Assembly (NCBI GenBank): GCA_002189035.1
Contig: NEEC01000011.1
Span: 3,348,001 to 3,412,000, forward strand
Origin: Utricularia gibba
Taxonomy: Eukaryota > Streptophyta > Magnoliopsida > Lamiales > Lentibulariaceae
Direction: 5' to 3'
Length of the DNA: 64,000 bases
Shown here: in pieces, positions 1 through 13,400 of the stretch
Position numbering within the stretch: position 1 is the first letter of the stretch
Layout: every line of letters starts with the position of its first letter
The notes under the pieces: model-generated
Told to the model about the DNA's origin: nothing
Databases searched by the model: none
What the model saw: only the letters and a program-made list of their open reading frames with translations
Program-made: the position numbers and the translations under genes

Positions 1-335
1 GTGTGAAATTTTTGTTTTTGAGGCGACCCTTACAATGCCACGGTGTGTTCCAACCCACACCTGATGCAGGCCTCGTGCACCATTCGTATTTTGTCGATAT
101 CTTGAAAACCGTGATGAGCCTTGTTGCACACGACACACCGTTTCGAAGCTCATTCCGAGGCGGTCATCTTCCGTTTTGAAGCTTTGTCGTCCGACGATGT
201 ATCAGAGCTCGAATTATTGCCTTATATTAGCCTTCAATTGTGCCACAAAGTGGCCACGACGTTCGCGATGATGCGACTCGGACTTCCGATTCGACGCGAA
301 TGGGATTTCTCGCTTTCAAACATATGGATTTCATT
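1..335 (+). repeat. Partial monomer at the left edge
   Basis: The window begins at the GTGTGAAAT part of a monomer, so only the first five or so bases (GGAAG) of the unit are missing. The copy has the GTCGATATC box, the CCTTGTTGCACACG box and the GAGGCGG box, and ends with the tail GCGAATGGGATTT...CATATGG. It shows that the array extends to the left of the window. Confidence 0.9.
42..61. other. Inverted repeat GGTGTG-8-CACACC (representative copy)
   Basis: In monomers with the short form ACGGTGTGTTCC, GGTGTG at 42-47 pairs exactly with CACACC at 56-61 across the spacer TTCCAACC. In monomers with ACGGTTGTG the extra T interrupts the left arm. Both forms are common across the array, so if the structure matters it is polymorphic. 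Confidence 0.55.
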
Positions 336-583
336 GGAAGGTGTGAAATTTTTGTTTTAGAGGCGATCCCTTACAATGCCACGGTTGTGTTCCAACCCAC
401 ACCTGATGCAGGCCTCGTGCACCATTCCGTATTTTATCGATATCTTGAAAACCGTGATGAGCCACGTTGCGCACGACACACCGTTTCGAAGCTCATTCCA
501 GGCGGTCATCTTCCGTTTTGAAGCTTCGTCGTCCGACAATATATCAGAGCTCGAATTATTGCCTTATATTAGCCTTCAATTGT

Positions 584-596
584 GCCACAAAGTGGC
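584..596. other. Dyad GCCAC-AAA-GTGGC (representative copy)
   Basis: A perfect 5-bp inverted repeat with a 3-base centre, overlapping the 8-bp palindrome GTGGCCAC. It is present in nearly every monomer, within the best-conserved stretch of the unit (CTTCAATTGTGCC through GATGATGCGAC). A few copies lose one base of the centre or left arm, for example near 14560 and 60070. Such short dyads are typical binding sites for dimeric proteins, but no protein can be named. Confidence 0.7.
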
Positions 597-631
597 CACG
601 ACGTTCGCGATGATGCGACCTCGGACTTCCG

Positions 632-644
632 ATTCGACGCGAAT
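632..644. other. Dyad ATTCG-ACG-CGAAT (representative copy)
   Basis: A perfect 5-bp inverted repeat with a 3-base centre, 36 bp to the right of the GCCAC dyad. It is intact in monomers with the CGATTCGACGCGAATGG tail. In K-tailed monomers the right arm is CAAAT and the left flank becomes CAATTCG, so the dyad is broken. The two monomer classes thus differ in this potential site. Confidence 0.65.
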
Positions 645-3406
645 GGATTTCTCGCTTTCAAAAAACATATGATTTCATTGGAAGGTGTGAAATTTTTCGT
701 TTTTGAGGCGATCCCTTACAATGCCACGGTTGTGTTCCAACCCACACCTGATGCAGGCCTCGTGCACCATTCCGTATTTTGTCGATATCTTGAAAACCGT
801 GATGAGCCACGTTGCACACGACACACCGTTTCGAAGCTCATTCCAGGGTCATCTTCCGTTTTGAAGCTTCGTCGTCCGACAATATATCAGAGCTCGAATT
901 ATTGCCTTATATTAGCCTTCAATTGTGCCACAAAGTGGCCACGACGTTCGCGATGATGCGACCTCGGACTTCCGATTCGACGCGAATGGGATTTCTCGCA
1001 TTCAAGACATATGGATTTCATTGGAAGGTATGAAATTTTTGTTTTAGAGGCGAACCCTTACAATGCCACGGTTGTGTTCCAACCCACACCTGATGCAGGC
1101 CTCGTGCACCATTCCGTATTTTGTAAATATCTTGAAAACCGTGATGAGCCTTGTTGCACACGACACACCGTTTCGAAGCTCATTCCAGAGCGGTCATCTT
1201 CCGTTTTTGAAGCTTCGTCGTCCGACGATGTATCAGAGCTCGAATTATTGCCTTATATTAGCCTTCAATTGTGCCACAAAGTGGCCACGACGTTCGCGAT
1301 GATGCGACTCGGGCTTCCAATTCGACGCAAATGGATTTCTCGCTTGCAAAACATATGCATTTCATTGGAAGGTGTGAAATTTTTGTTTTTGAGGCGATCC
1401 CTTACAATGCCACGGTTGTGTTCCAACCCACACCTGATGCAGGCCTCGTGCACCATTCCGTATTTTATCGATATCTTGAAACCGTGATGAGCCACGTGCG
1501 ACGACACACGTTTCAAAGCTCATTTCAGGCGGTCATCTTCCGTTTTGGAAGCTTCGTCGTCCGACAATATATCAGAGCGAATTATTGCCTTATATTACCC
1601 TTCAATTGTGCCAAAAGTGGCCACGACGTTCGCGATGATGCGACCTCGGACTTCCGATTCGACGCGAATTGGATTTCTCGCTTCAAAACATATGATTTCA
1701 TTGGAAGGTGTGAAATTTTCGTTTTAGAGGCGATCCCTTACAATGCCACGTTGTGTTCCAACCCACACCTGATGCAGGCCTCGTGCACCATTCCGTATTT
1801 TGTCGATATCTTGAAAACCGTGATGAGCCACGTTGCGCACGACACACCGTTTCGAAGCTCATTCCAGGCGGTCATCTTCCGTTTTTGAAGCTTCGTCGTC
1901 CGACGATGTATCAGAGCTCGAATTATTGCCTTATATTAGCCTTCAATTGTGCCACAAAGTGGCCACGACGTTCGCGATGATGCGACTCGGGGCTTCCGAT
2001 TCGACGCAAATGTGATTTCTCGCTTGCAAAACATATGCATTTCATTGGAAGGTGTGAAATTTTTGTTTTTGAGGCGATCCCTTACAATGGCACGGTTGTG
2101 TTCCAACCCACACCTGATGCAGGCCTCGTGCACCATTCCGTATTTTATCGATATCTTGAAAACCGTGATGAGCCACGTTGCGCACGACACACCGTTTCGA
2201 AGCTCATTCAGGGCGGTCATCTTCCGTTTTGAAGCTTCGTCCGACAATATATCAGAGCTCGAATTATTGCCTTATATTACCCTTCAATTGTGCCACAAAG
2301 TGGCCACGACGTTCGCGATGATGCGACCTCGGACTTCCGATTCGACGCGAATGGGATTTCTCGCTTTCAAAACATATGGATTTCATTGGAAGGTGTGAAA
2401 TTTTTGTTTTGAGGCGATCCCTTACAATGCCACGGTGTGTTCCAACCACACCTGATGAAGGCCTCGTGCACCATTCCGTATTTTGTCGATATCTTGAAAA
2501 CCGTGATGAGCCTTGTTGCACACGACACACCGTTTCGAAGCTCATTCCGAGGCATCTTCCGTTTTGAAGCTTCGTCGTCCGACAATATATCAGAGCTCGA
2601 ATTATTGCCTTATATTAGCCTTCAATTGTGCCACAAAGTGGCCACGACGTTCGCGATGATGCGACTCGGACTTCCGATTCGACGCGAATGGATTTCTCGC
2701 TTCAAACATATGGATTTCATTGGAAGGTGTGAAATTTTTGTTTTAGAGGCGATCCCTTACAATGCCACGGTTGTGTTCCAACCCACACCTGATGCAGGCC
2801 TCGTGCACCATTCCGTATTTTGTCGATATCTTGAAAACCGTGATGAGCCACGTTGCACACGACACACCGTTTCGAAGCTCATTCCGAGGCGGTCATCTTC
2901 CGTTTTGAAGCTTCGTCGTTCGACAATATATCAGAGCTCGAATTATTGCCTTATATTAGCCTTCAATTGTGCCACAAAGTGGCCACGACGTTCGCGATGA
3001 TGCGACCTCGGACTTCCGATTCGACGCGAATGGATTTCTCGCTTCAAACATATGGATTTCATTGGAAGGTGTGAAATTTTTGTTTTAGAGGCGATCCCTT
3101 ACAATGCCACGGGTGTGTTCCAACCCACACCTGATGCAGGCCTCGTGCACCATTCCGTATTTTGTCGATATCTTGAAAACCGTGATGAGCCGTTGCACAC
3201 GACACACCGTTTCGAAGCTCATTCCAGAGCGGTCATCTTCCGTTTTTGAAGCTTCGTCGTCCGACGATGTATCAGAGCTCGAATTATTGCCTTATATTAG
3301 CCTTCAATTGTGCCACAAAGTGGCCACGACGTTCGCGATGATGCGACTCGGGCTTCCAATTCGACGCAAATGTGATTTCTCGCTTGCAAAACATATGCAT
3401 TTCATT

Positions 3407-4432
3407 GGAAGGTGTGAAATTTTTGTTTTGAGGCGATCCCTTACAATGGCACGGTTGTGTTCCAACCCACACCTGATGCAGGCCTCGTGCACCATTCCGT
3501 ATTTTATCGATATCTTGAAACCGTGATGAGCCACGTTGCGCACGACACACCGTTTCGAAGCTCATTCCAGGGCGGTCATCTTCCGTTTTGGAAGCTTCGT
3601 CGTCCGACAATATATCAGAGCTCGAATTATTGCCTTATATTAGCCTTCAATTGTGCCACAAAGTGGCCACGACGTTCGCGATGATGCGACCTCGGACTTC
3701 CGATTCGACGCGAATGGATTTCTCGCTTTCAAAACATATGCATTTCATTGGAAGGTGTGAAATTTTTCGTTTTGAGGCGATCCCTTACAATGCCACGGTT
3801 GTGTTCCAACCCACACCTGATGAAGGCCTCGTGCACCATTCCGTATTTTCTCGATATCTTGAAACCGTGATGAGCCACGTTGCGCACGACACACCGTTTC
3901 GAAGCTCATTCCAGGGCGGTCATCTTCCGTTTTTGAAGCTTCGTCGTCCGACAATATATCAGAGCTCGAATTATTGCCTTATATTACCTTCAATTGTGCC
4001 ACAAAGTGGCCACGACGTTCGCGATGATGCGACTCGGACTTCCGATTCGACGCAAATGGATTTCTCGCTTCAAAACATATGATTTCATTGGAAGGTGTGA
4101 AATTTTCGTTTTAGAGGCGATCCCTTACAATGCCACGTGTGTGTTCCAACCCACACCTGATGAAGGCCTCGTGCACCATTCCGTATTTTGTCGATATCTT
4201 GAAAACCGTGATGAGCCACGTTGCGCACGACACACCGTTTCGAAGCTCATTCCAGGCGGTCATCTTCCGTTTTGAAGCTTCGTCGTCCGACGATGTATCA
4301 GAGCTCGAATTATTGCCTTATATTAGCCTTCAATTGTGCCACAAAGTGGCCACGACGTTCGCGATGATGCGACTCGGGCTTCCGATTCGACGCAAATGTG
4401 ATTTCTCGCTTGCAAAACATATGCATTTCATT
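3407..4432 (+). repeat. Three-monomer higher-order unit (copy a)
   Basis: Three consecutive monomers (starts 3407, 3750, 4090; 1026 bp together) carry the boxes ATCGATATC, then CTCGATATC with GATGAAGG, then GTCGATATC ending in the K tail (CGCAAATGTG, TTGCAAAACATATGC). The same order and linked variants appear at 6472, 14651 and 15673, which supports a shared higher-order unit rather than a chance order. Confidence 0.65.
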
Positions 4433-6471
4433 GGAAGGTGTGAAATTTTTTGTTTTTGAGGCGATCCCTTACAATGCCACGGTTGTGTTCCAACCCACAC
4501 CTGATGCAGGCCTCGTGCACCATTCCGTATTTTATCGATATCTTGAAAACCGTGATGAGCCACGTTGCGCACGACACACCGTTTCGAAGCTCATTCCAGG
4601 GCGGTCATCTTCCGTTTTGAAGCTTCGTCCGACAATATATCAGAGCTCGAATTATTGCCTTATATTAGCCTTCAATTGTGCCACAAAGTGGCCACGACGT
4701 TCGCGATGATGCGACCTCGGACTTCCGATTCGACGCGAATGGATTTCTCGCATTCAAGACATATGATTTCATTGGAAGGTATGAAATTTTTGTTTTAGAG
4801 GCGAACCCTTACAATGCCACGGTGTGTTCCAACCCACACCTGATGCAGGCCTCGTGCACCATTCCGTATTTTGTAAATATCTTGAAAACCGTGATGAGCC
4901 TTGTTGCACACGACACACCGTTTCGAAGCTCATTCCAGAGCGGTCATCTTCCGTTTTTGAAGCTTCGTCGTCCGACGATGTATCAGAGCTCGAATTATTG
5001 CCTTATATTAGCCTTCAATTGTGCCACAAAGTGGCCACGACGTCGCGATGATGCGACTCGGGCTTCCAATTCGACGCAAATGTGATTTCTCGCTTGCAAA
5101 AGATATGCATTTCATTGGAAGGTGTGAAATTTTTGTTTTGAGGCGATCCCTTACAATGGCACGGTTGTGTTCCAACCCACACCTGATGCAGGCCTCGTGC
5201 ACCATTCCGTATTTTTCGATATCTTGAAACCGTGATGAGCCACGTTGCACGACACACCGTTTCGAAGCTCATTCAGGGCGGTCATCTTCCGTTTTGAAGC
5301 TTCGTCCGACAATATATCAGAGCTCGAATTTATTGCCTTATATTAGCCTTCAATTGTGCCAAAAAGTGGCCACGACGTTCGCGATGATGCGACCTCGGAC
5401 TTCCGATTCGACGCGAATGGATTTCTCGCTTTCAAAACATATGCATTTCATTGGAAGGTGTGAAATTTTTTTGTTTTTGAGGCGATCCCTTACAATGCCA
5501 CGGTGTGTTCCAACCCACACCTGATGCAGGCCTCGTGCACCATTCCGTATTTTGTCGATATCTTGAAACCGTGATGAGCCACGTTGCGCACGACACACCG
5601 TTTCGAAGCTCATTCCAGGGCGGTCATCTTCCGTTTTGAAGCTTGTCGTCCGACAATATATCAGAGCTCGAATTATTGCCTTATATTAGCCTTCAATTGT
5701 GCCACAAAGTGGCCACGACGTTCGCGATGATGCGACTCGGGGCTTCCGATTCGACGCAAATGTGATTTCTCGCTTGCAAAACATATGCATTTCATTGGAA
5801 GGTGTGAAATTTCGTTTTTAGAGGCGATCCCTTACAATGCCACGGTTGTGTTCCAACCCACACCTGATGCAGGCCTCGTGCACCATTCCGTATTTTATAT
5901 CTTGAAAACCGTGATGAGCCGTTGCACACGACACACCGTTTCGAAGCTCATTCCAGGGCGGTCATCTTCCGTTTTTGAAGCTTCGTCGTCCGACAATATA
6001 TCAGAGCTCGAATTATTGCCTTATATTAGCCTTCAATTGTGCCACAAAGTGGCCACGACGTTCGCGATGATGCGACTCGGACTTCCGATTCGACGCGAAT
6101 GGATTTCTCGCTTCAAAACATATGGATTTCATTGGAAGGTGTGAAATTTTGTTTTAGAGGCGATCCCTTACAATGCACGGTGTGTTCCAACCCACACCTG
6201 ATGAAGGCCTCGTGCACCATTCCGTATTTTGTCGATATCTTGAAAACCGTGATGAGCCCGTTGCGCACGACACACCGTTTCGAAGCTCATTCCAGAGCGG
6301 TCATCTTCCGTTTTTGAAGCTTCGTCGTCCGACGATGTATCAGAGCTCGAATTATTGCCTTATATTAGCCTTCAATTGTGCCACAAAGTGGCACGACGTC
6401 GCGATGATGCGACTCGGGGCTTCCGATTCGACGCAAATGGATTTCTCGCTTCAAAACATATGCATTTCATT

Positions 6472-7498
6472 GGAAGGTGTGAAATTTTTGTTTTTGAGGC
6501 GATCCCTTACAATGCCACGGTTGTGTTCCAACCCACACCTGATGCAGGCCTCGTGCACCATTCCGTATTTTATCGATATCTTGAAAACCGTGATGAGCCA
6601 CGTTGCGCACGACACACCGTTTCGAAGCTCATTTCAGGGCGGTCATCTTCCGTTTTGGAAGCTTCGTCGTCCGACAATATATCAGAGCTCGAATTATTGC
6701 CTTATATTAGCCTTCAATTGTGCCACTGGCCACGACGTTCGCGATGATGCGACCTCGGACTTCCGATTCGACGCGAATGGATTTCTCGCTTTCAAAACAT
6801 ATGCATTTCATTGGAAGGTGTGAAATTTTTCGTTTTTTGAGGCGATCCCTTACAATGCCACGGTTGTGTTCCAACCCACACCTGATGAAGGCCTCGTGCA
6901 CCATTCCGTATTTTTCGATATCTTGAAACCGTGATGAGCCACGTTGCGCACGACACACCGTTTCGAAGCTCATTCCAGGCGGTCATCTTCCGTTTTTGAA
7001 GCTTCGTCGTCCGACAATATATCAGAGCTCGAATTATTGCCTTATATTAGCCTTCAATTGTGCCACAAAGTGGCCACGACGTTCGCGATGATGCGACCTC
7101 GGACTTCCGATTCGACGCAAATGGATTTCTCGCTTCAAAACATATGCATTTCATTGGAAGGTGTGAAATTTTCGTTTTAGAGGCGATCCCTTACAATGCC
7201 ACGGTGTGTTCCAACCCACACCTGATGCAGGCCTCGTGCACCATTCCGTATTTTGTCGATATCTTAAAACCGTGATGAGCCACGTTGCGCACGACACACC
7301 GTTTCGAAGCTCATTCCAGAGCGGTCATCTTCCGTTTTTGAAGCTTCGTCGTCCGACGATGTATCAGAGCTCGAATTATTGCCTTATATTAGCCTTCAAT
7401 TGTGCCACAAAGTGGCCACGACGTTCGCGATGATGCGACTCGGGCTTCCAATTCGACGCAAATGTGATTTCTCGCTTGCAAAACATATGCATTTCATT
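6472..7498 (+). repeat. Three-monomer higher-order unit (copy b)
   Basis: Monomers starting at 6472, 6813 and 7156 (1027 bp) repeat the order ATCGATATC, shortened TTCGATATC with GATGAAGG and a CGTTTTT tract, then GTCGATATC. The third monomer has the rare CTTAAAACC form (normally CTTGAAAACC) near 7264, the AGAGCGG box and the K tail. The CTTAAAACC marker is shared with the third members of the copies at 14651 and 15673. Confidence 0.7.
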
Positions 7499-10400
7499 GG
7501 AAGGTGAAATTTTTGTTTTTGAGGCGATCCCTTACAATGCCACGGTTGTGTTCCAACCCACACCTGATGCAGGCCTCGTGCACCATTCCGTATTTTATCG
7601 ATATCTTGAAACCGTGATGAGCCACGTTGCGCACGACACACCGTTTCGAAGCTCATTCCAGGCGGTCATCTTCCGTTTTGAAGCTTCGTCGTCCGACAAT
7701 ATATCAGAGCTCGAATTATTGCCTTATATTACCCTTCAATTGTGCCACAAAGTGGCCACGACGTTCGCGATGATGCGACTCGGACTTCCGATTCGACGCG
7801 AATGGGATTTCTCGCTTTCAAAACATATGGATTTCATTGGAAGGTGTGAAATTTTTGTTTTGAGGCGATCCCTTACAATGCCACGGTGTGTTCCAACCAC
7901 ACACCTGATGCAGGCCTCGTGCACCATTCCGTATTTTGTCGATATCTTGAAAACCGTGATGAGCCTGCACACGACACGTTTCGAAGCTCATTCCGAGGCG
8001 GTCATCTTCCGTTTGAAGCTTTTGTCGTTCGACAATATATCAGAGCTCGAATTATTGCCTTATATTAGCCTTCAATTGTGCCACAAAGTGGCCACGACGT
8101 TCGCGATGATGCGACCTCGGACTTCCGATTCGACGCGAATGGGTTTTCTCGCATTCAAGACATATGGATTTCATTGGAAGGTATGAAATTTTTGTTTTAG
8201 AGGCGAACCCTTACAATGCCACGGTGTGTTCCAACCCACACCTGATGCAGGCCTCGTGCACCATTCCGTATTTTGATATCTTGAAAACCGTGATGAGCCA
8301 CGTTGCACACGACACACCGTTTCGAAGCTCATTCCAGGCGGTCATCTTCCGTTTTTGAAGCTTCGTCGTCCGACGATGTATCAGAGATCGAATTATTGCC
8401 TTATATTAGCCTTCAATTGTGCCACAAAGTGGCCACGACGTTCGCGATGATGCGACCTCGGACTTCCGATTCGACGCGAATGGTTTTCTCGCTTCAAACA
8501 TATGATTTCATTGGAAGGTGTGAAATTTTGTTTTAGAGGCGCCTTACAATGCCACGGTTGTGTTCCAACCCACACCTGATGCAGGCCTCGTGCACCATTC
8601 CGTATTTTGTAAATATCTTGAAAACCGTGATGAGCCTTGTTGCACACGACACACCGTTTCGAAGCTCATTCCAGAGGGTCATCTTCCGTTTTTGAAGCTT
8701 CGTCGTCCGACGATGTATCAGAGCTCGAATTATTGCCTTATATTAGCCTTCAATTGTGCCACAAAGTGGCCACGACGTCGCGATGATGCGACTCGGGCTT
8801 CCAATTCGACGCAAATGTGATTTCTCGCTTGCAAAACATATGCATTTCATTGGAAGGTGTGAAATTTTTGTTTTGAGGCGATCCCTTACAATGCCACGGT
8901 TGTGTTCCAACCCACACCTGATGCAGGCCTCGTGCACCATTCCGTATTTTATCGATATCTTGAAAACCGTGATGAGCCACGTTGCACGACACACCGTTTC
9001 GAAGCTCATTCCAGGGCGGTCATCTTCCGTTTTGAAGCTTCGTCGTCCGACGATGTATCAGAGCTCGAATTATTGCCTTATATTAGCCTTCAATTGTGCC
9101 ACAAAGTGGCCACGACGTTCGCGATGATGCGACCTCGGACTTCCGATTCGACGCGAATGGGATTTCTCGCTTTCAAAACATATGATTTCATTGGAAGGTG
9201 TGAAATTTTTGTTTTTGAGGCGATCCCTTACAATGCCACGGTTGTGTTCCAACCCACACCTGATGCAGGCCTCGTGCACCATTCCGTATTTTGTCGATAT
9301 CTTGAAAACCGTGATGAGCCACGTTGCGCACGACACACCGTTTCGAAGCTCATTCCAGGGCGGTCATCTTCCGTTTTTGAAGCTTCGTCGTCCGACGATG
9401 TATCAGATCGAATTATTGCCTTATATTAGCCTTCAATTGTGCCACAAAGTGGCCACGACGTCGCGATGATGCGACCTCGGACTTCCGATTCGACGCGAAT
9501 GGGTTTTCTCGCTTCAAGACATATGGATTTCATTGGAAGGTATGAAATTTTTGTTTTAGAGGCGAACCCTTACAATGCACGGTGTGTTCCAACCCACACC
9601 TGATGCAGGCCTCGTGCACCATTCCGTATTTTGTCGATATCTTGAAAACCGTGATGAGCCTTGTTGCACACGACACACCGTTTCGAAGCTCATTCCAGGC
9701 GGTCATCTTCCGTTTTGAAGCTTCGTCGTTCGACAATATATCAGAGCTCGAATTATTGCCTTATATTAGCCTTCAATTGTGCCACAAAGTGGCCACGACG
9801 TTCGCGATGATGCGACCTCGGACTTCCGATTCGACGCGAATGGGATTTCTCGCTTCAAACATATGGATTTCATTGGAAGGTGTGAAATTTTTGTTTTAGA
9901 GGCGATCCCTTACAATGCCACGGTTGTGTTCCAACCCACACCTGATGCAGGCCTCGTGCACCATTCCGTATTTTATCGATATCTTGAAAACCGTGATGAG
10001 CCACGTTGCACACGACACACCGTTTCGAAGCTCATTCCGAGGCGGTCATCTTCCGTTTGAAGCTTCGTCGTTCGACAATATATCAGAGCTCGAATTATTG
10101 CCTTATATTAGCCTTCAATTGTGCCACAAAGTGGCCACGACGTTCGCGATGATGCGACCTCGGACTTCCGATTCGACGCGAATGGGTTTTCTCGCTTCAA
10201 ACATATGGATTTCATTGGAAGGTATGAAATTTTGTTTTAGAGGCGATCCCTTACAATGCCACGGTTGTGTTCCAACCCACACCTGATGCAGGCCTCGTGC
10301 ACCATTCCGTATTTTGGATATCTTGAAAACCGTGATGAGCCTTGTTGCACACGACACACCGTTTCGAAGCTCATTCCGAGCGGTCATCTTCCGTTTTTGA

Positions 10401-13400
10401 AGCTTCGTCGTCCGACGATGTATCAGAGCTCGAATTATTGCCTTATATTAGCCTTCAATTGTGCCACAAAGTGGCCACGACGTTCGCGATGATGCGACTC
10501 GGGGCTTCCAATTCGACGCAAATGTGATTTCTCGCTTGCAAAAAACATATGCATTTCATTGGAAGGTGTGAAATTTTTGTTTTAGAGGCGATCCCTTACA
10601 ATGCCACGGTGTGTTCCAACCCACACCTGATGCAGGCCTCGTGCACCATTCCGTATTTTCGATATCTTGAAAACCGTGATGAGCCGTTGCACACGACACA
10701 CCGTTTCGAAGCTCATTCCAGGCGGTCATCTTCCGTTTTTGAAGCTTCGTCGTCCGACGATGTATCAGAGCTCGAATTATTGCCTTATATTAGCCTTCAA
10801 TTGTGCCACAAAGTGGCCACGACGTTCGCGATGATGCGACTCGGGCTTCCGATTCGACGCGAATGTGATTTCTCGCTTCAAACATATGCATTTCATTGGA
10901 AGGTGTGAAATTTTTGTTTTGAGGCGATCCCTTACAATGCCACGGTTGTGTTCCAACCACACCTGATGCAGGCCTCGTGCACCATTCCGTATTTTATCGA
11001 TATCTTGAAAACCGTGATGAGCCACGTTGCACACGACACACCGTTTCGAAGCTCATTCAGGGGTCATCTTCCGTTTTGAAGCTTCGTCGTCCGACGATGT
11101 ATCAGAGCTCGAATTATTGCCTTATATTAGCCTTCAATTGTGCCACAAAGTGGCCACGACGTTCGCGATGATGCGACCTCGGACTTCCGATTCGACGCGA
11201 ATTGGATTTCTCGCTTTCAAAAACATATGCATTTCATTGGAAGGTGTGAAATTTTTCGTTTTTGAGGCGATCCCTTACAATGCCACGGTTGTGTTCCAAC
11301 CCACACCTGATGCAGGCCTCGTGCACCATTCCGTATTTTTCTCGATATCTTGAAACCGTGATGAGCCACGTTGCGCACGACACACCGTTTCGAAGCTCAT
11401 TCCAGGGCGGTCATCTTCCGTTTTTGAAGCTTCGTCGTCCGACGATGTATCAGAGCTCGAATTATTGCCTTATATTAGCCTTCAATTGTGCCACAAAGTG
11501 GCCACGACGTTCGCGATGATGCGACTCGGACTTCCGATTCGACGCGAATGGGTTTTCTCGCTTTCAAGACATATGGATTTCATTGGAAGGTGTGAAATTT
11601 TTGTTTTAGAGGCGAACCCTTACAATGCCACGGTGTGTTCCAACCCACACCTGATGCAGGCCTCGTGCACCATTCCGTATTTTGTAAATATCTTGAAAAC
11701 CGTGATGAGCCTTGTTGCACACGACACACCGTTTCGAAGCTCATTCCGAGGCGGTCATCTTCCGTTTTGAAGCTTCGTCGTCCGACAATATATCAGAGCT
11801 CGAATTATTGCCTTATATTAGCCTTCAATTGTGCCACAAAGTGGCCACGACGTTCGCGATGATGCGACCTCGGACTTCCGATTCGACGCGAATGGGTTTT
11901 CTCGCTTCAAAACATATGGATTTCATTGGAAGGTGTGAAATTTTTGTTTTAGAGGCGAACCCTTACAATGCCACGGTTGTGTTCCAACCCACACCTGATG
12001 CAGGCCTCGTGCACCATTCCGTATTTTCGATATCTTGAAAACCGTGATGAGCCGTTGCACACGACACACCGTTTCGAAGCTCATTCCAGGCGGTCATCTT
12101 CCGTTTTTGAAGCTTCGTCGTCCGACGATGTATCAGAGCTCGAATTATTGCCTTATATTAGCCTTCAATTGTGCCACAAAGTGGCCACGACGTTCGCGAT
12201 GATGCGACTCGGGCTTCCGATTCGACGCGAATGGATTTCTCGCTTGCAAAACATATGCATTTCATTGGAAGGTGTGAAATTTTTGTTTTAGAGGCGACCC
12301 TTACAATGCCACGGTTGTGTTCCAACCCACACCTGATGCAGGCCTCGTGCACCATTCCGTATTTTGTCGATATCTTGAAAACCGTGATGAGCCTTGTTGC
12401 ACACGACACACCGTTTCGAAGCTCATTCCGAGGCGGTCATCTTCCGTTTTGAAGCTTTGTCGTCGACAATATATCAGAGCTCGAATTATTGCCTTATATT
12501 AGCCTTCAATTGTGCCACAAAGTGGCCACGACGTTCGCGATGATGCGACCTCGGACTTCCGATTCGACGCGAATGGGATTTCTCGCTTCAAACATATGGA
12601 TTTCATTGGAAGGTGTGAAATTTTTGTTTTGAGGCGATCCCTTACAATGCCACGGTTGTGTTCCAACCCACACCTGATGCAGGCCTCGTGCACCATTCCG
12701 TATTTTATCGATATCTTGAAAACCGTGATGAGCCTTTGCACACGACACACCGTTTCGAAGCTCATTCCAGCGGTCATCTTCCGTTTTTGAAGCTTCGTCG
12801 TCCGACGATGTATCAGAGCTCGAATTATTGCCTTATATTAGCCTTCAATTGTGCCACAAAGTGGCCACGACGTTCGCGATGATGCGACCTCGGACTTCCG
12901 ATTCGACGCGAATGGGTTTTCTCGCTTCAAACATATGGATTTCATTGGAAGGTATGAAATTTTTGTTTTAGAGGCGAACCCTTACAATGCCACGGTTGTG
13001 TTCCAACCCACACCTGATGCAGGCCTCGTGCACCATTCCGTATTTTGTATATCTTGAAAACCGTGATGAGCCGTTGCACACGACACACCGTTTCGAAGCT
13101 CATTCCAGAGCGGTCATCTTCCGTTTTTGAAGCTTCGTCGTCCGACGATGTATCAGAGCTCGAATTATTGCCTTATATTAGCCTTCAATTGTGCCACAAA
13201 GTGGCCACGACGTCGCGATGATGCGACTCGGGCTTCCAATTCGACGCAAATGTGATTTCTCGCTTCAAAACATATGCATTTCATTGGAAGGTGTGAAATT
13301 TTTGTTTTTTGAGGCGATCCCTTACAATGCACGGTTGTGTTCCAACCCACACCTGATGCAGGCCTCGTGCACCATTCCGTATTTTATCGATATCTTGAAA

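Noticed and set aside
631-646. CENP-B-box-like TTCGACGCGAATGGG
   Set aside because: It matches 7 of the 9 fixed positions of the TTCGNNNNANNCGGG core but fails at the central A and at the first C of CGGG, and is altered further in K-tailed copies. A match of this quality is not convincing.
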